DNA of 64,000 nt from Bin18 sp965200355 (GCA_965200355.1 OZ241351.1:3100001-3164000); one strand, 5' to 3'; shown: positions 34,449 through 44,104, counted from the stretch's first letter. The notes: generated by a model from the letters alone, not told the origin. Translations and numbers: made by a program.

Positions 34449-35693
34449 TCAGCCCGCTATTGGCGCAATGGAGGGATAGGGCTGCAAGACCGCTTCCATG
34501 GTGCGCGCCTGGTCAAAGAAAGACAGCACCCGCAACAGCACTTCATCCACAATGGCATCTGGACAGGAGGCCCCACAGGTGAGGGCAATATCCAGTGGAC
34601 GGCTTTCGGGGAGCCAGTTCGGCGTCATCTCGATCTGTTGCCGGTCTAAAACAAAATGATTGATGTGGGACGGAGAGACGATGTCCTTTGCCCCTTGGAC
34701 AAAATACGTCGGCATGGCCGCCCGACACAGCTCGACGATATGCGAGGTGTTTGAGGAATTATACCCGCCGACAACGAGGCCCAGGTCGGCTCCATGCTCG
34801 ATTAAGGCATAGGTGGCGTGTTGGTTCTCATTGGTCGCATAACACAGCGTGTCGGACGTGTCGGCAAAGGTCTCACTCAGCCGCTCTCGTCCGTAGCGGT
34901 CGGTCAGCGCCTGCCGTAAAATCTGAGCAACCTGGCGTGTTTCAGACGCTAACATCGTGGTCTGATTGACGACGCCCAGCCGCTGCAAATCGCGCTCGGG
35001 ATCAAACCCCTGAGAGCACGTATGACCAAACCGCGCAAAGAAAACGGCCGGCGCAAGTCGGCCACGAATAATATCGCCTAAGATATGGGCTTCTTCGAGA
35101 TTGAGGACCACGACCGTCGGCGCATTCTGAATACTATGCGAGAAGGTCGCGCGGGTTTCCTCATGGGACGCTTTGCCATGCACGACCACGGTATAGCCAT
35201 TCCGGCCAAGCTGAGCGCTCCGTTTCCAGACACGTTCCACAAACGGACAGGTGGTATTATAGGTGTACGGCTCTAATCCGCGTTGGGCTAGGGCGTCCTG
35301 GACTTCTACACTCGCCCCAAAGGCTGGCACGACCACAATATCTTCGGCGGTGAGTTCGTCCCAGGCAATCAAGTGTTCGCCCGTAGACGAGAAGATAAAG
35401 CGCACGCCCCGTTCCTGAAGGTCTTGATTGACGGCAGGGTTATGGATCATTTCGCTGAGGAAAAAAATACGCTTATCACTGTTCTCCTGAAGCGTCTGAT
35501 AGGCGATCTCGACCGCGTTCTCCACGCCAAAACAGAAACCAAAATGACGGGCAAGGATAAAACGGACCGGACCAAAGTCCAGGACGGTGGGCAGTAAGTC
35601 CTGCTTGCGGGGGTCTTGCAGTTGGCGGTATTTTTTCACCCGCGAGATGATCGGGCTTTTATAGAAGTCTGGGATATTAAACTGCCGAGCCAT
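34449..35693 (-). CDS. ispH: 4-hydroxy-3-methylbut-2-enyl diphosphate reductase IspH, long form
   Basis: [4Fe-4S] enzyme for the last step of the MEP isoprenoid pathway, which supplies UppS. The three cluster cysteines are visible in HFGFCFGVENAVEI, TTCPFVERVWK and LTCGASCPDAIVDE, and the substrate-contacting HNPAVN and HGKASHEET motifs are intact. ATG 35693 gives 414 residues, about 100 more than E. coli IspH; an N-terminal extension of some 50 residues and internal insertions match the longer type seen in cyanobacteria and plants. The upstream open frame to 35927 runs antisense to the next gene and is not used. Confidence 0.92.
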   Translation of the reverse strand: MARQFNIPDFYKSPIISRVKKYRQLQDPRKQDLLPTVLDFGPVRFILARHFGFCFGVENAVEIAYQTLQENSDKRIFFLSEMIHNPAVNQDLQERGVRFIFSSTGEHLIAWDELTAEDIVVVPAFGASVEVQDALAQRGLEPYTYNTTCPFVERVWKRSAQLGRNGYTVVVHGKASHEETRATFSHSIQNAPTVVVLNLEEAHILGDIIRGRLAPAVFFARFGHTCSQGFDPERDLQRLGVVNQTTMLASETRQVAQILRQALTDRYGRERLSETFADTSDTLCYATNENQHATYALIEHGADLGLVVGGYNSSNTSHIVELCRAAMPTYFVQGAKDIVSPSHINHFVLDRQQIEMTPNWLPESRPLDIALTCGASCPDAIVDEVLLRVLSFFDQARTMEAVLQPYPSIAPIAG

Positions 35694-35849
35694 GACGCAT
35701 CTCAAGCACTCTACACAGGCGGAAAGTGGCGGGAAGCCGGATATCCCCCTACCAGATTGGCCCATCCTGCGCAATGCGGACAGGCTCCGCTTGTTCGGGC
35801 CTGAGGGCTGTGGTACGGGGAGCGAGAGCAACACATACAGGGGGGCAGC

Positions 35850-36959
35850 ATGAAAACACGCGCCGCAGTCGCATGGGAAGCCGGCAAACCACTGGAACTG
35901 GAAGAAGTCGAAGTCCAAGGTCCGCAAAAGGGCGAAGTCTTAGTCCAGATCAAGGCGACCGGTGTCTGTCATACCGATGCGTTTACCCTGTCAGGAGACG
36001 ATCCAGAAGGCGTCTTCCCGGCCATTCTCGGTCATGAAGGCGGCGGCGTTGTAGTTGAGGTTGGTGCCGGCGTCACCAGTGTGAACGAGGGCGATCATGT
36101 TATTCCCCTCTACACGCCAGAAGACCCGCATTGCCCGTTCATCAAATCGGGCAAGACCAATCTGTGCCAAACCATACGGGGGACCCAAGGCCGTGGGCTC
36201 ATGCCGGACGAGACGAGCCGTTTTTCGCACAACGGAAAAACCATCTATCACTACATGGGCACGAGTACCTTTAGCGAATATACCGTGCTGCCGGAGATCA
36301 GCACCGCGGTGATCCAAAAAGACGCCCCGCTTGAAAAAGTCTGTTTACTCGGCTGCGGCGTCACCACCGGAATCGGCGCGGTCAAGAACACCGCGAAAGT
36401 CGAGCCGGGCAGTACGGTTGCGGTCTTCGGGCTGGGCGGGATCGGGCTGGCCGTCATCGTTGGGGCCGGCATGGCCCAGGCCGAACGTATTATTGCCGTT
36501 GACGTGAATCCGGGCAAGTTCGATCTGGCCAGGAAGTTCGGGGCAACCGATGTCGTTAATCCCCAAGACCATGACACGCCTATTCAGGATGTGATTGTGG
36601 ATATGACCGGCGGCGGCGTCGATTATTCGTTTGAGTGCATCGGGAATGTGCATACCATGCGGGCCGCGCTGGAATGCTGCCACAAAGGCTGGGGAGAATC
36701 GACGATTATCGGTGTGGCTGGAGCGGGTCAGGAGATTGCGACGCGCCCCTTCATGCTCGTCACGGGCCGGGTCTGGCGCGGGACCGCATTTGGCGGGGTG
36801 AAGGGGCGCTCAGAACTGCCCTGGTTTGTGGAGCGGGCCATGACGGGTGAGATTCCCCTTGACGAGTTCATTACGCATACGATGCCGCTTGATGAGATCA
36901 ATACGGCGTTTGCTCTTATGCACGAGGGGAAAAGCATTCGGTCGGTGATCCATTATTAA
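35850..36959 (+). CDS. frmA: Class III alcohol dehydrogenase / S-(hydroxymethyl)glutathione dehydrogenase
   Basis: Zinc-dependent, NAD-linked oxidation of the formaldehyde-glutathione adduct in the cytoplasm. The catalytic zinc ligands Cys40, His62 (GHEGGG) and Cys169 are present, as is the Rossmann AVFGLGGIGLAVIVGAGMAQA. The SGKTNLC and MGTSTFSEYTV segments are class III marks. The structural-zinc lobe is altered: the usual four cysteines correspond to Asp92, Cys95, Ile98 and Cys106, so two are lost. 369 residues. A GGGGGG site precedes the ATG. No esterase (frmB) is adjacent. Confidence 0.92.
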   Translation: MKTRAAVAWEAGKPLELEEVEVQGPQKGEVLVQIKATGVCHTDAFTLSGDDPEGVFPAILGHEGGGVVVEVGAGVTSVNEGDHVIPLYTPEDPHCPFIKSGKTNLCQTIRGTQGRGLMPDETSRFSHNGKTIYHYMGTSTFSEYTVLPEISTAVIQKDAPLEKVCLLGCGVTTGIGAVKNTAKVEPGSTVAVFGLGGIGLAVIVGAGMAQAERIIAVDVNPGKFDLARKFGATDVVNPQDHDTPIQDVIVDMTGGGVDYSFECIGNVHTMRAALECCHKGWGESTIIGVAGAGQEIATRPFMLVTGRVWRGTAFGGVKGRSELPWFVERAMTGEIPLDEFITHTMPLDEINTAFALMHEGKSIRSVIHY

Positions 36960-37026
36960 GGACACTCCTCCTTCAGACAGACATGGCCTCCGGCTGACCG
37001 TCGGCCGGTTTGTGGTGGAAGTTTCC

Positions 37027-39837
37027 TTAGGGCACGACTTTTTTGAGCAACCGCAGGCTGACTTGAGGGTCGTGGTACGGGCCGCGGACCTGAAATGGAA
37101 TCCTCGTCAGCAGGTCGGTACTCTGGGCGAGCAGCTTGCCGGCGAACGGGACCTTTTCAACCACACTCGTAATACCGCGTAGCGGAATAACATCTGTGGT
37201 TATATCAAGCACTTTCTGCCGCAAGTGCACCTGACCTCGGGCATCCAGGCGAACGGCCTGTCCGATAAGCGACAGATTGTCTGTGGTCAGCTCCCCGTGT
37301 TTCACAACGACATCGCCGGCCAGGGACGAAAAGGAAAGTCCGTCACGAGGCAACCGTGGCAACGAGAAACTCAGGAGGCTTTGCAGACTGAGGGCCGTCC
37401 AGAGCCGAACGAGAAGCGGGAGCTGCCGGGCCACACCATCGGACACCGAGAAGGTCAATTCACCCTGCCATTCCTCTGGGTCATCCCAGAACTCCCAATG
37501 ACCAACCTCGATAGCACCGCTGGCGTCCAGAGTCCCGGAGAGGGTCTCGGTTGGATGGCCCAGCGCGGCAAAAAAATCGACCACATCAACGTGGCTCGCC
37601 TGCGGGGCGAACGAGAGGCCGGACGAGTCAAGCCAGAACGTTCCTGCGCCTCGGAGCTGGCCGGCTGAGACACCGACTTCTTCGAGCCAAAAATCGACCT
37701 GCCGATCATGCCACTCAACCGCAGCCCGGACCGGTGCCGCGCTGAACGTCTTGTATTGCACCCGGTCGCAGTGGACATCGACGCGCACCTTGTCCGCTTC
37801 TGCGGTCTCTTTTTTCTGCGCTGGTCGAACGGCCTCAGGAATCAGAATCGAGTCGAAATCCAGCGCAGCGCACTCCAGGTGAGCACGCAGGTCCAGAGGC
37901 TCCAGGCTCAGTATCTCGCCCGTGCCGGCCACCGTCCCGCCGGGCAGGCTGGCCTGTTCAATGACAAACCGCCCCTGCTGTCCCTGCCAGGAGAAGTGTC
38001 CACGCGCGATGTCGAGTGGTTCAAGAAACGACAACACCTCAACCCGGGCCTGACTCAGCGCCACCCGCCCCTCGGTTGCCAGACTGTGCGAGTGCGGACC
38101 GAACCGGGCGACCAGCCGGCCACTGAGCTGTCCAGACTGGAGGTCCACCACCGTCCCGTCAAGCAGCGGGACAAGGTCCTGAACGGTCGCCTGTGGAATG
38201 GACAGCGCAACCCGTCCTCGCTGTGAGGCGGTGAAGGGCCGCTCGACCGTGCCCTCTAGAAACCCAACCGAGGTCCCAAGCCGAAGACGGATATCCTGTA
38301 GCCTGGCCTCTGCCGGCGTGAGGTGGACCGTGCCATTCACCCCAGCCAGGGTCAGCCCCCACGCCGGCAGGGTCATGCCGGCCGAGCGCCATTCCACCGT
38401 CGCGGCGTATGAGGGCTGGGCGTTCTCACCGGGGGGAAGCTGGGCATTCAGCCGCAGCTCAACCTGTCCTGACGCCTGAGACACCGCCGGCAGGACCGCA
38501 GCGCGTTCTGAGCGGGGCACTAAGGCGAGGACGGAGTCCAAATCATCGCTCAGGTTCATCTGTGCGGCGAGTCTGAGTCCGAGCGTTGGCAATTCATCTG
38601 AGAACAGCGGTCCCCAGTCCGCACTCAGCGCTGTGAGCACCGAGGCCCGTCCGTATGAGCCCTTCAGCTTCGAGGCGTGCAGGTGACCGTCCTGCAAATG
38701 GAGATGTCCCGAGGTCAGACGAACAGGGAGACCCGTCTTCCCAAGCTGGCCCTGCACTTCCTCAAGCGCGGCCTTGAACGTGAGCGACGCCAGACTTGCG
38801 GTCAGGTCTTTGAGCAGCCCAGTGACCGGTCCGACCAGCGACCATGAGGAGGCATCCGGTGGCGGCTCCCAGCCCAGGGCGGTCAGGCTGAGACGGCCAT
38901 GCTCAATTGTCAGGGGGAAAAGACGTGCCTCTCTGATGCTCAGCCGACCCGAGACGGTCGGGCTGGCCTGCGTCCCGCCGGTGTACTGCCCCGAAAAATC
39001 TATGCGCGCCAAGGGCCAATCTACCCCGAACCAAGCGCCCAACTCCTGGACAGCAACATTTTGCAGGTGCATATCGCCACGCCAGGCTGCCGGCGGCTCG
39101 TTCAGTGTCGGCTGCCAGGGGGTGGCGTGGGAGCGAAGCGTCAGATGTCCGACCTCTCCGTTCTGCCCCAGGTCCGCCCGCAATTCTCCCCATACGCCCT
39201 CCGTATCCCACGCAATCTGTAGCTGTGTCCGGGTGAAGACCACGGGAGCCCGGGCAGGGGTCTGCCCAAAGACCAGCGTTGCGTCTTCCAGGACCAGTTG
39301 GTGGACCAGCAGTTGAGGGGAAAACCAGAACGGGGCAGCGGACGGCGTTTCCTCAGGCTCGGCCTCTGGGGCAGATGGATTTGCTTGGTGAGAGAACAGG
39401 CGAGCAAGTGGCGCGGCCGGTTCGGCCTTTGAGGTCAGTCGCGCCAGCTGGACGCTCGGCTTCAAGAAGAAGATGTGACGGAAGAGCAGTTGTCCACGCA
39501 AGAGTGCCCTGGGATCAAGCACGAGATCAATACGTTCAGCCGTCATGAACGGAGCGGTCCCGCCATATGCTTGCATACTGACCGTCTTAAACTGGACCCC
39601 GACTCCCTGCCGCAGGGAGAGCGTACTGGATGCAATCTCTACTTCTGCGTGTAAGAACTGTTCCAGTTCGTGTTCAAGCAGGGCAACATAGCGCTGTTCG
39701 GCTAAGAACCAGCCGGCGAGTACCAGTCCCACCAGGGCAGCACTCAAAACGAGGGCGAGGAGACTCAGCGTCAGTCGCCGGAGCGCGCGCCCTATTCGGG
39801 CGCGTTGTTTTGCCGTTGCCGTCTCAGATTGGGCCAT
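37027..39837 (-). CDS. AsmA-family envelope protein
   Basis: Large protein of 936 residues: one N-terminal membrane anchor (about residues 28-50, SLLALVLSAALVGLVLAGWFL) followed by a long beta-rich periplasmic part with repeated short strand segments and an AsmA-like C-terminal region (from about residue 760, LDASGAIEVGHWEF onward, ending near VEKVPFAGKLLAQSTDLL). AsmA/TamB/YhdP relatives act in lipid transfer or outer-membrane upkeep. Convergent with the alcohol dehydrogenase and preceded by the hydrolase gene with eight bases between. Confidence 0.82.
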   Translation of the reverse strand: MAQSETATAKQRARIGRALRRLTLSLLALVLSAALVGLVLAGWFLAEQRYVALLEHELEQFLHAEVEIASSTLSLRQGVGVQFKTVSMQAYGGTAPFMTAERIDLVLDPRALLRGQLLFRHIFFLKPSVQLARLTSKAEPAAPLARLFSHQANPSAPEAEPEETPSAAPFWFSPQLLVHQLVLEDATLVFGQTPARAPVVFTRTQLQIAWDTEGVWGELRADLGQNGEVGHLTLRSHATPWQPTLNEPPAAWRGDMHLQNVAVQELGAWFGVDWPLARIDFSGQYTGGTQASPTVSGRLSIREARLFPLTIEHGRLSLTALGWEPPPDASSWSLVGPVTGLLKDLTASLASLTFKAALEEVQGQLGKTGLPVRLTSGHLHLQDGHLHASKLKGSYGRASVLTALSADWGPLFSDELPTLGLRLAAQMNLSDDLDSVLALVPRSERAAVLPAVSQASGQVELRLNAQLPPGENAQPSYAATVEWRSAGMTLPAWGLTLAGVNGTVHLTPAEARLQDIRLRLGTSVGFLEGTVERPFTASQRGRVALSIPQATVQDLVPLLDGTVVDLQSGQLSGRLVARFGPHSHSLATEGRVALSQARVEVLSFLEPLDIARGHFSWQGQQGRFVIEQASLPGGTVAGTGEILSLEPLDLRAHLECAALDFDSILIPEAVRPAQKKETAEADKVRVDVHCDRVQYKTFSAAPVRAAVEWHDRQVDFWLEEVGVSAGQLRGAGTFWLDSSGLSFAPQASHVDVVDFFAALGHPTETLSGTLDASGAIEVGHWEFWDDPEEWQGELTFSVSDGVARQLPLLVRLWTALSLQSLLSFSLPRLPRDGLSFSSLAGDVVVKHGELTTDNLSLIGQAVRLDARGQVHLRQKVLDITTDVIPLRGITSVVEKVPFAGKLLAQSTDLLTRIPFQVRGPYHDPQVSLRLLKKVVP

Positions 39838-39845
39838 GCTTCCGT

Positions 39846-40679
39846 CTACTCAGCCGGACCAGTGGCGGGTTTGTCAGCGACAAAGTCGCGAAGAGTCTGG
39901 AAATATCGTTGTCCGGCAACCCTGTACAGGCCGACATGCTCCCCGCCAGGGATTTCATAAAACTGCTTGGGTTGAGGGGCCAGATCATACAGGGCGCGGC
40001 CCTGCTGAAAGGGCACGATGCGGTCTTGGGTGCCATGAATAATGAGCAGGGGAACCGTCAATTTGGGTATAAGCCGAGCGGAGTGGAGGTCGTCTTTCAC
40101 TAAGAAGGCGAGAGGCGGCAGCACGACCTGCCCCATAGCGTGCAGGGAGTAAAACGGCGCTTCCAGGATCACCCGTTCCGGTCGGACTGCTATCGTGCGG
40201 TCCATCGCCAGAGCAATCGCCACCGCACAGCCCAGGGATTCGCCAAAAAAGACGAGGCGCTTTCCGGTGCTCCAGCCCTGTTCTTGAACGAGTCGGATAG
40301 CGGCCCGCCCGTCAGCAACAATGCCCGGAATCGACGGCTGGCCATGACTCAGGCCATAGCCCTGGTAGTCAAACAGGAGATGGCTGCCGCCAACGTGGGC
40401 ACGCATCAGTTGGACGTGCTCTAAGCGATGCTGGATATTGCCGCCATTCCCGTGAAACCAGATAAAGATGCTGTCTCCCGGGCCGGGGATATACCAGCCA
40501 TGCAGGAGCGTCCCCGAGTCTCCGCCAAAGCGGACGGCCTCATAGGCAAGTCCGTGGGCTGCTGGCGTGGTCTCGACGACCGAACTGGGATGGAAAAGGA
40601 AGACATGCTTGAGCCATTCAATCGGCGTGCCGAGGAGCGAGGCCCAAAAGGCGCTCCAGCCGAGAACGGTCTGCGTCAT
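39846..40679 (-). CDS. Alpha/beta hydrolase with N-terminal membrane segment
   Basis: Serine hydrolase of about 277 residues. A weak hydrophobic N-terminal stretch is followed by the oxyanion-region HGNGGN, the nucleophile elbow GESLG (Ser148 from the chosen ATG), the acid in HGTQDRIVPF and the late GGEHVGLY histidine. It resembles the membrane-anchored BEM46/YfhR group of hydrolases, whose substrates are unknown. ATG 40679 is preferred to the GTG at 40709, though its ribosome site is weak. It precedes the AsmA-like gene on the same strand. Confidence 0.85.
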   Translation of the reverse strand: MTQTVLGWSAFWASLLGTPIEWLKHVFLFHPSSVVETTPAAHGLAYEAVRFGGDSGTLLHGWYIPGPGDSIFIWFHGNGGNIQHRLEHVQLMRAHVGGSHLLFDYQGYGLSHGQPSIPGIVADGRAAIRLVQEQGWSTGKRLVFFGESLGCAVAIALAMDRTIAVRPERVILEAPFYSLHAMGQVVLPPLAFLVKDDLHSARLIPKLTVPLLIIHGTQDRIVPFQQGRALYDLAPQPKQFYEIPGGEHVGLYRVAGQRYFQTLRDFVADKPATGPAE

Positions 40680-40738
40680 GCCGGTCACGTATATTGATCC
40701 TGAGCGCACGGGGCGGAGAGATGGGGGACAACTGGGGC

Positions 40739-41200
40739 CTACGGTTTTCCCTTCTGGCGGACTGGCCGTTTCTTCTTTTGATATAACCCACTCCGCCCTT
40801 CTAATAAATCACGTTGCCCAAGCTCTTGTGGCGGACCTTCCTGACCACTGACGAAGCGATAGCTCGCCTGCACGAACTCGTCGATCTTGTCTTCATCCGC
40901 CAATGTTTCGGCACTAAGCGCCAGATATTTTCGCATCACAAACTCTCCACCGCCGGGATGAAAAAGGTCCCCAGCCCGACTGGCAGTGGCGGCAACCAGC
41001 TGCATGGCCGGGAGTTTCAGGGCCAGGTCCTCTCCTAAGAGAAAAGAAAAGGGCGTACCGTGGGCGTAGTAGCACAGGCCGCCAAACATCCGGCGCTGTG
41101 TGACTCCGGACAGCCCCAAGCGGGCAATGGCTTCATCCAAAGTCAACCGATGGCGCGGGGGCGGACGTTTCGTCTGGGGCTTTGATATCTTTCGTGCCAC
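40739..41200 (-). CDS. TfoX N-terminal-domain protein
   Basis: About 153 residues. The TfoX-N signature VTQRRMFGGLCYYAHGTPFS (near residues 32-51) is followed by the conserved LALKL and EFVMRKYLALS segments, with a basic tail rich in Lys, Arg and Gln. The TfoX/Sxy family is known for competence regulation, but many members with only the N-terminal domain have no known role. The track frame begins at a TTG at 41209; a GTG at 41200 is preferred on sequence grounds, without a strong ribosome site. Confidence 0.8.
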   Translation of the reverse strand: MARKISKPQTKRPPPRHRLTLDEAIARLGLSGVTQRRMFGGLCYYAHGTPFSFLLGEDLALKLPAMQLVAATASRAGDLFHPGGGEFVMRKYLALSAETLADEDKIDEFVQASYRFVSGQEGPPQELGQRDLLEGRSGLYQKKKRPVRQKGKP

Positions 41201-41250
41201 GACGATCAAGGGAGTCAGGGAAAGAGCGAATGGCTGTCTGCCTATGCGGC

Positions 41251-41727
41251 CTACAAGAACTCCTGTGGCCCCTCCCCCTCCATAACGCCCTCAGGGGTGG
41301 CGACCAGCCCTAATCCGACCAAGAGCCAGAGCAGCATAAGGCCGCACACAATCCCTATCACAATCGCGCTCCAGTACGACGCAAGCGCTCCACCTTGCTG
41401 GACATGCAGGCTAATGGCCCGTCCTTGCAGACGAGTCGCCAGGAAATACATAATAAACACTTGGAGACCAACCAGGAGGGCCTCCATCACACCTTGCTCT
41501 TGCGGCATCATTCTGCTGAGGAGCAACGAGCCGACCGTCAGCATTCCTGTCCAGAGAAAAACGTCTCGAACCGCGTGGGGCTGAGACAGTCGCCGGCAAT
41601 TCATGGACAGCAAGACACCACCGGCAAGGGGAGAACCGAGGAAGGTGGCCAGGACAACCGCCCACACGGAATAGAGCGGCTCCTCCGGGTTATTCATCCT
41701 AGGGCTCGGTAGATCAGTCGGCGGCAT
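41251..41727 (-). CDS. Small four-helix membrane protein of unknown function
   Basis: About 158 residues with four hydrophobic segments (near residues 24-43, 61-82, 92-108 and 128-151) and a short acidic C terminus. I recognise no family. ATG 41727 follows GGAGAGG; the frame continues upstream to a GTG at 41760. It sits upstream of the TfoX-N gene and is divergent from the Fe-S oxidoreductase, with 277 bases between. That gap contains no tRNA or clear promoter consensus that I could see, only the strong ribosome site of the next gene. Confidence 0.55.
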   Translation of the reverse strand: MPPTDLPSPRMNNPEEPLYSVWAVVLATFLGSPLAGGVLLSMNCRRLSQPHAVRDVFLWTGMLTVGSLLLSRMMPQEQGVMEALLVGLQVFIMYFLATRLQGRAISLHVQQGGALASYWSAIVIGIVCGLMLLWLLVGLGLVATPEGVMEGEGPQEFL

Positions 41728-42004
41728 AGCACCTCTCCACAAAAGATATCCCTCGGTCACGGTCAGCGCCGGCAGGCGCTCTGAGGCTACCTTTTGCCCT
41801 CAGACAATTCAACTCATACACCGCTAGCCCGTGTGTGTATTTGCTTCTCCACTCCGGGCTATGCCACACTCAGGGCAGGTCGTCCAGGAGGTCAGCCTAT
41901 GGCGAGAGGCATAGTCATCATCATTACTGTCCGTTCCTCAGGCGAGACACCCTTGCAGCGCTGCCTCAAAGCTGACACAAAAAAGGCCGTACAGGAGGAC
42001 AGGC

Positions 42005-44104
42005 ATGGAAGAGGTCACCAGAGAAATTTTGTGGAATATCTCACTGACAGGCAAGGTGGTGATGTATATCCTGCTGTTCACGACCTTCTTTGGTGCCCCA
42101 CTCTATCTCGCCTATGAATGGTGGAATCGGGTCAAGCACGGGACCCCGACCACGCGCATTGATAATATCCCAGAGCGGACCAAACTGTTCCTCCTCGAAG
42201 CCTTTGGGCAAGGCAATGTCGTGCAGGAAAAGCCGGGCGGTCTCTACCATCTGACCTTGTTTGTCGCCTTCTTCGGCCTGTTCATTGGGACCGGGTTGGT
42301 CACCCTGGAGCATGACACGCCCATGCACTTCTATTTTGGAGCCTTTTACAAGGTCTATAAATTTGTGCTTGACACCTGTGGGGTGTTGCTCATTGCCGCC
42401 TGCGGATTGTTTCTGTATCGCCGCTACGTCCAACGGCCGGCGGCTCACGCCGGTCCGGCTGAAGAACACATGGTTGATAATTTTGAGAACCGCGTCGGCT
42501 ATGGCCTGCCGTTGGTGCTCATCTTGCTCATTGGTGTGACCGGCCTCATGCTTGAGGGAGTCCGCATTCACACCAACTCGGAGAGTCATCCGGGCTGGGC
42601 CTATGCCGGCATCGCGTTTGCCAAGGTTTTTGCGCTGACCGACGCCGGAGAAGGGACGCATCAGGTCGTGTGGTGGGTGCACCTGCTCATTATCACCGCA
42701 TTTTTCGGTCTGATGCCGTTTACCAAGATGCGGCATATTTTCCTGGCCCCGGTCAATATCTTCTTCAGCAATCTGAAGCCTCGTGGCCGGCTGGAGCCGA
42801 TTACCGACTTTGAAACCGCGGAGACCTTTGGCGTCTCTCAGGTTGAAGAGTATAACTGGAAACAATTGCTCGACATGGCGTCCTGCCTCGAATGCGGACG
42901 CTGTACGCTCAACTGCCCCACCGTCAATACGGAGAAGCCACTGAACCCTAAAAAACTCGTCATGGTTCAGCGCGAGCATCTCATCCAAAAGACGCCCTTT
43001 CTCTTGCAGCTTGCCGCGGTCAAAGCGCAAAACGCGCACAACGGCAAACAGGTTGCCCTGCCGGTCTGGGAAGGGGCGGATATGATTACCGAGGTGGCAA
43101 CTGAGGAGGTCATCTGGGGCTGTACGACGTGTGGCTGGTGTGAGGAAGGCTGTCCGGTCAATATCGAGCATATCCAACGGATTGTGGACATGCGCCGCTA
43201 CGATGTGATGATGGAAGCACGCTTTCCGCAAGAAGTGGTCAACGTCTTCAAAGGTCTGGAAACCAATTCCAACCCGTGGAACCTGGGCTTTGATAAGCGT
43301 GCGGACTGGGCTGCTGATTTAGGCGTCAAGACGCTGGCCGAAGACCCCCAAGCCGAGGTGCTCTATTGGGTTGGTTGTGCTGGTTCGTTTGATGAGCGCA
43401 ATCAGAAAGTCTCTACCGCCATGGTCAACATCTTACAGAAAGCCGGCGTGCGCTTCGCCATTCTGGGCAAAGAGGAAGGCTGTACCGGTGACCCGGCACG
43501 ACGTTTAGGCAACGAATACCTCTACAGTCTGCTGGCCGAGCAGAATGTTCAGACCATGAATAGCTATAACGTCAAGGAAGTGATTACCCAGTGCCCGCAC
43601 TGCTTCCATACGATTGCCAACGAATATCCAGACTTGGGCGGGCACTACAAAGTCTACCACAGCTCAGAGTACATTGAGGAGTTGGTCAAGCGAGACAAGA
43701 TCAGTCCGCGCGTCTTTAATACACACAACACGACCTTCCACGACCCCTGCTATCTCAGCCGCCACAATGGCCGCTATGCACCGCCTCGGGAGGCATTGCG
43801 GGCTATTCCGGGCATCAAGCTCAATGACGTCGAGCAGTCGAAAAACCGCACCTTCTGTTGCGGCGCCGGCGGAGGCTCCGTCTGGAAAGAAGAGACCCAA
43901 GGGGCACGCATTAACTACACCCGCGTGGACCAACTCATGCAAGCCGAGCCTGAGACCATTGCGGTTGGCTGTCCCTACTGCATGATCATGATGGACGATG
44001 CCGTCAAAGGGAAGGAGCTTGACGAGCAAGTGCAAGTCAAAGACCTGGTTGAACTCGTCTCCGAATCACTCACTGACGAGGAAGCGGCCGACACCACCCA
44101 TTAA
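42005..44104 (+). CDS. Membrane-bound HdrD-like Fe-S oxidoreductase
   Basis: Fusion of 699 residues. The N-terminal part (about residues 15-260) has five to six membrane helices with conserved histidines of the nitrate-reductase-gamma/DsrM type, likely to hold haem b. Then come two [4Fe-4S] ferredoxin motifs, Cys294-297-300-304 and Cys373-376-379-383. The C-terminal half has two CCG-type domains; the second is full (FCCGAGGG, GCPYC), the first has one Cys (EEGCTGD). Similar proteins pass electrons between EtfAB and quinone, or serve dissimilatory sulfur systems. No etfAB is adjacent. AGGAGG precedes the ATG. Confidence 0.87.
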   Translation: MEEVTREILWNISLTGKVVMYILLFTTFFGAPLYLAYEWWNRVKHGTPTTRIDNIPERTKLFLLEAFGQGNVVQEKPGGLYHLTLFVAFFGLFIGTGLVTLEHDTPMHFYFGAFYKVYKFVLDTCGVLLIAACGLFLYRRYVQRPAAHAGPAEEHMVDNFENRVGYGLPLVLILLIGVTGLMLEGVRIHTNSESHPGWAYAGIAFAKVFALTDAGEGTHQVVWWVHLLIITAFFGLMPFTKMRHIFLAPVNIFFSNLKPRGRLEPITDFETAETFGVSQVEEYNWKQLLDMASCLECGRCTLNCPTVNTEKPLNPKKLVMVQREHLIQKTPFLLQLAAVKAQNAHNGKQVALPVWEGADMITEVATEEVIWGCTTCGWCEEGCPVNIEHIQRIVDMRRYDVMMEARFPQEVVNVFKGLETNSNPWNLGFDKRADWAADLGVKTLAEDPQAEVLYWVGCAGSFDERNQKVSTAMVNILQKAGVRFAILGKEEGCTGDPARRLGNEYLYSLLAEQNVQTMNSYNVKEVITQCPHCFHTIANEYPDLGGHYKVYHSSEYIEELVKRDKISPRVFNTHNTTFHDPCYLSRHNGRYAPPREALRAIPGIKLNDVEQSKNRTFCCGAGGGSVWKEETQGARINYTRVDQLMQAEPETIAVGCPYCMIMMDDAVKGKELDEQVQVKDLVELVSESLTDEEAADTTH

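Noticed and set aside
35694..35927. N-terminal extension of IspH in the open frame
   Set aside because: It would overlap the divergent alcohol dehydrogenase gene and adds a Cys-rich, unconserved stretch; the ATG at 35693 gives a complete long-form IspH.
42041..43231. 396-codon frame antisense to the Fe-S oxidoreductase
   Set aside because: It lies wholly opposite a gene with clear ferredoxin and CCG motifs and shows no domain of its own; it is a GC-rich shadow.
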